DNA from: an uncultured Rhodospirillaceae bacterium
GTDB taxonomy: Bacteria > Pseudomonadota > Alphaproteobacteria > Thalassobaculales > Thalassobaculaceae
Reading direction: 5' to 3'
Assembly (NCBI GenBank): GCA_937891725.1
Contig: CALAHL010000571.1
Location: 1-6,425, forward strand
DNA length: 6,425 nt
Shown: piece by piece, positions 5,618 to 6,425 of the stretch
Layout: every line of letters starts with the position of its first letter
Numbering within the stretch: the stretch's first letter is position 1
Program-made: the position numbers and the translations under genes
The notes under the pieces: generated by a model
What the model saw: only the letters and a program-made list of their open reading frames with translations
Told to the model about the DNA's origin: nothing
Database searches by the model: none

Positions 5618-5694
5618 AGGGATACTTCACCTTCTTCTGGCTTGATCGCCATGAGGTGCCGCCGGGCGTCACGATGGTGTCCCGAGGACCTCGG

Positions 5695-6425
5695 ATGACG
5701 GCGTTTCAGCTCTTTGGCTACATCGGCGCCGCCACCGCGCTGCAACTCCTGCTCGGAGCGGCGGTCGCGGTCTGGCGTTCGAAGCGCAAGTTGCGGTTGG
5801 AGCCGCCCTCCATCCGAATGGCGGATCGAGATTCGGCCTGGGCGGGTTCGCGAGATTTTCGCGTGATCGAGCGCGTGTTCGAAGATGCTGCGCGGACGCA
5901 ATGCTCGTTCACGTTGGCGCCCGTTGACGGCGTCCCACTTGCGCCGTTCAAGCCGGGGCAGTTCCTGACGTTTTCCCTACCGGTCGCAGGCCTTGAGTCT
6001 CCGATCAGAGTAGTCCGGTGTTATTCGCTATCGGATACGCCGAACCCCGCGCATTACCGCATCACTGTCAAGCGAGCCGTCGTGCCGCCGGGTCGGTCCG
6101 ACGTGCCGGCTGGGCTGGGTTCGACGTGGCTTCACGATCATGGACTACCGGGCACGATAGTACAGGTTCGCGCTCCCGCCGGGCAGTTCACCCTGTCCTC
6201 GGATGCCAATCCGCCCCCTGTTTTCATTGCAGGCGGTATCGGCATCACGCCAATCCTGACGATGCTGAAAGCGGCCCTCGCAGGACATCCGAATTGCGCG
6301 ATACATCTGTTCTATGGCGTTCGCAATGGCCGGGATCACGCCTTCAAGACCGTTCTCGGACAAATGGCCCAGACCCATCCGGGATTCCGCCTGCATATCC
6401 TTTACGCGGATAGCGGAACAGCCGA
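5695..6425 (+). CDS. Membrane-anchored ferredoxin reductase-type FAD/NAD(P)-binding oxidoreductase (C-terminus cut by window edge)
   Basis: The first 243 residues of an electron-transfer flavoprotein. Residues 3-27 are one hydrophobic segment followed by a basic stretch (RSKRKLR), so the enzyme is probably tethered to the membrane with its catalytic part in the cytoplasm. From about 49 (AWAGSRDFRVIERV) comes the FAD-binding barrel: PGQFLTF at 87-93 and RCYSLSD at 108-114, the FNR-family RxYS flavin motif. The NAD(P)-binding domain follows with FIAGGIGITPILTML (177-191) and FYGVRN (206-211). Proteins of this layout usually end in a [2Fe-2S] ferredoxin domain, as in Hcr-like and dioxygenase reductases; that part would lie beyond the window. 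The ATG at 5695 has GAGG 7 nt upstream; an in-frame ATG at 5674 lacks a ribosome binding site. It diverges from the GntR gene across 514 bp and is likely an independent unit. The electron acceptor is unknown. Confidence 0.87.
   Translation, partial: MTAFQLFGYIGAATALQLLLGAAVAVWRSKRKLRLEPPSIRMADRDSAWAGSRDFRVIERVFEDAARTQCSFTLAPVDGVPLAPFKPGQFLTFSLPVAGLESPIRVVRCYSLSDTPNPAHYRITVKRAVVPPGRSDVPAGLGSTWLHDHGLPGTIVQVRAPAGQFTLSSDANPPPVFIAGGIGITPILTMLKAALAGHPNCAIHLFYGVRNGRDHAFKTVLGQMAQTHPGFRLHILYADSGTA

Larger units (their letters stand above)
5181..5694. other. Intergenic region with no supported gene
   Basis: The 514 bp between the divergent GntR and oxidoreductase genes contain several open stretches on both strands, but none has a convincing start with ribosome binding site or a recognisable protein. 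What can be seen are a weak GntR-gene promoter candidate, a near-palindrome at 5278-5292, an FNR/CRP-like palindrome at 5476-5489, a direct repeat at 5521-5553 and a TTGACA at 5587. A small unrecognised protein cannot be excluded. Confidence 0.6.

Noticed and set aside
5674..5694. Upstream start for the oxidoreductase at 5674
   Set aside because: In frame, but without a ribosome binding site, whereas 5695 has GAGG at 7 nt and begins directly before the membrane segment.
5268..5901. Minus-strand open frames between the GntR and oxidoreductase genes
   Set aside because: Composition is low-complexity and Arg-rich, there are no recognisable domains, and the longer one overlaps the supported oxidoreductase gene.
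1..6425. CRISPR array, mobile element, tRNA or prophage signature
   Set aside because: No regularly spaced repeats, transposase or integrase-like proteins, terminal inverted repeats or tRNA-like cloverleaf segments were seen on reading both strands.

Overview
The window reads as a high-GC alphaproteobacterial chromosome segment. The taxon is an inference from codon and GC style, from a LivM-LivG fusion in a Liv-type operon, and from the FCD-type GntR regulator; no rRNA or marker gene is present to fix it. All genes are ordinary accessory-metabolism families. I found no CRISPR array, tRNA, rRNA, insertion sequence or phage gene.

Positions 1-3851 (minus strand) hold a branched-chain-amino-acid-type (HAAT family) ABC importer operon. 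Its transcription order is periplasmic substrate-binding protein (3851-2661), LivH-type permease (2581-1709), then a single polypeptide fusing a LivM-type permease to a LivG-type ATPase (from 1709, running off the left edge a little before its expected C-terminus). A strong GC hairpin lies between the binding protein and livH. The livH stop and the fusion start share one base (TGATG). A livF ATPase is expected further left but is not in view. The actual ligand cannot be told from sequence: this family imports amino acids, amides, urea and aromatic acids.

Positions 3852-4095 are an AT-rich divergent control region. A small NTF2/SnoaL-like protein (4096-4509, plus strand) is transcribed away from the importer. 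Its candidate promoter has an exact TATAAT, and a perfect 16-bp palindrome centred on GTATAC fills the promoter spacer. A second, imperfect copy lies 22 bp upstream. These match the operator style of FCD-type GntR repressors. Such a regulator is encoded immediately downstream on the opposite strand (5180-4494), and its 3' end overlaps that of the NTF2-like gene by 16 bp. The simplest reading is a self-contained module: a ligand-responsive GntR protein controls an importer and a small cytoplasmic protein that may act on the imported compound.

Positions 5181-5694 carry no gene I can support. They contain weak promoter candidates, a TGAT-N4-ATCA palindrome of FNR/CRP type and a 10-bp direct repeat. 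From 5695 to the right edge runs the start of a membrane-anchored ferredoxin-reductase-type flavoprotein (FAD and NAD binding domains visible, C-terminus missing). It is probably an independent transcription unit unrelated to the importer.
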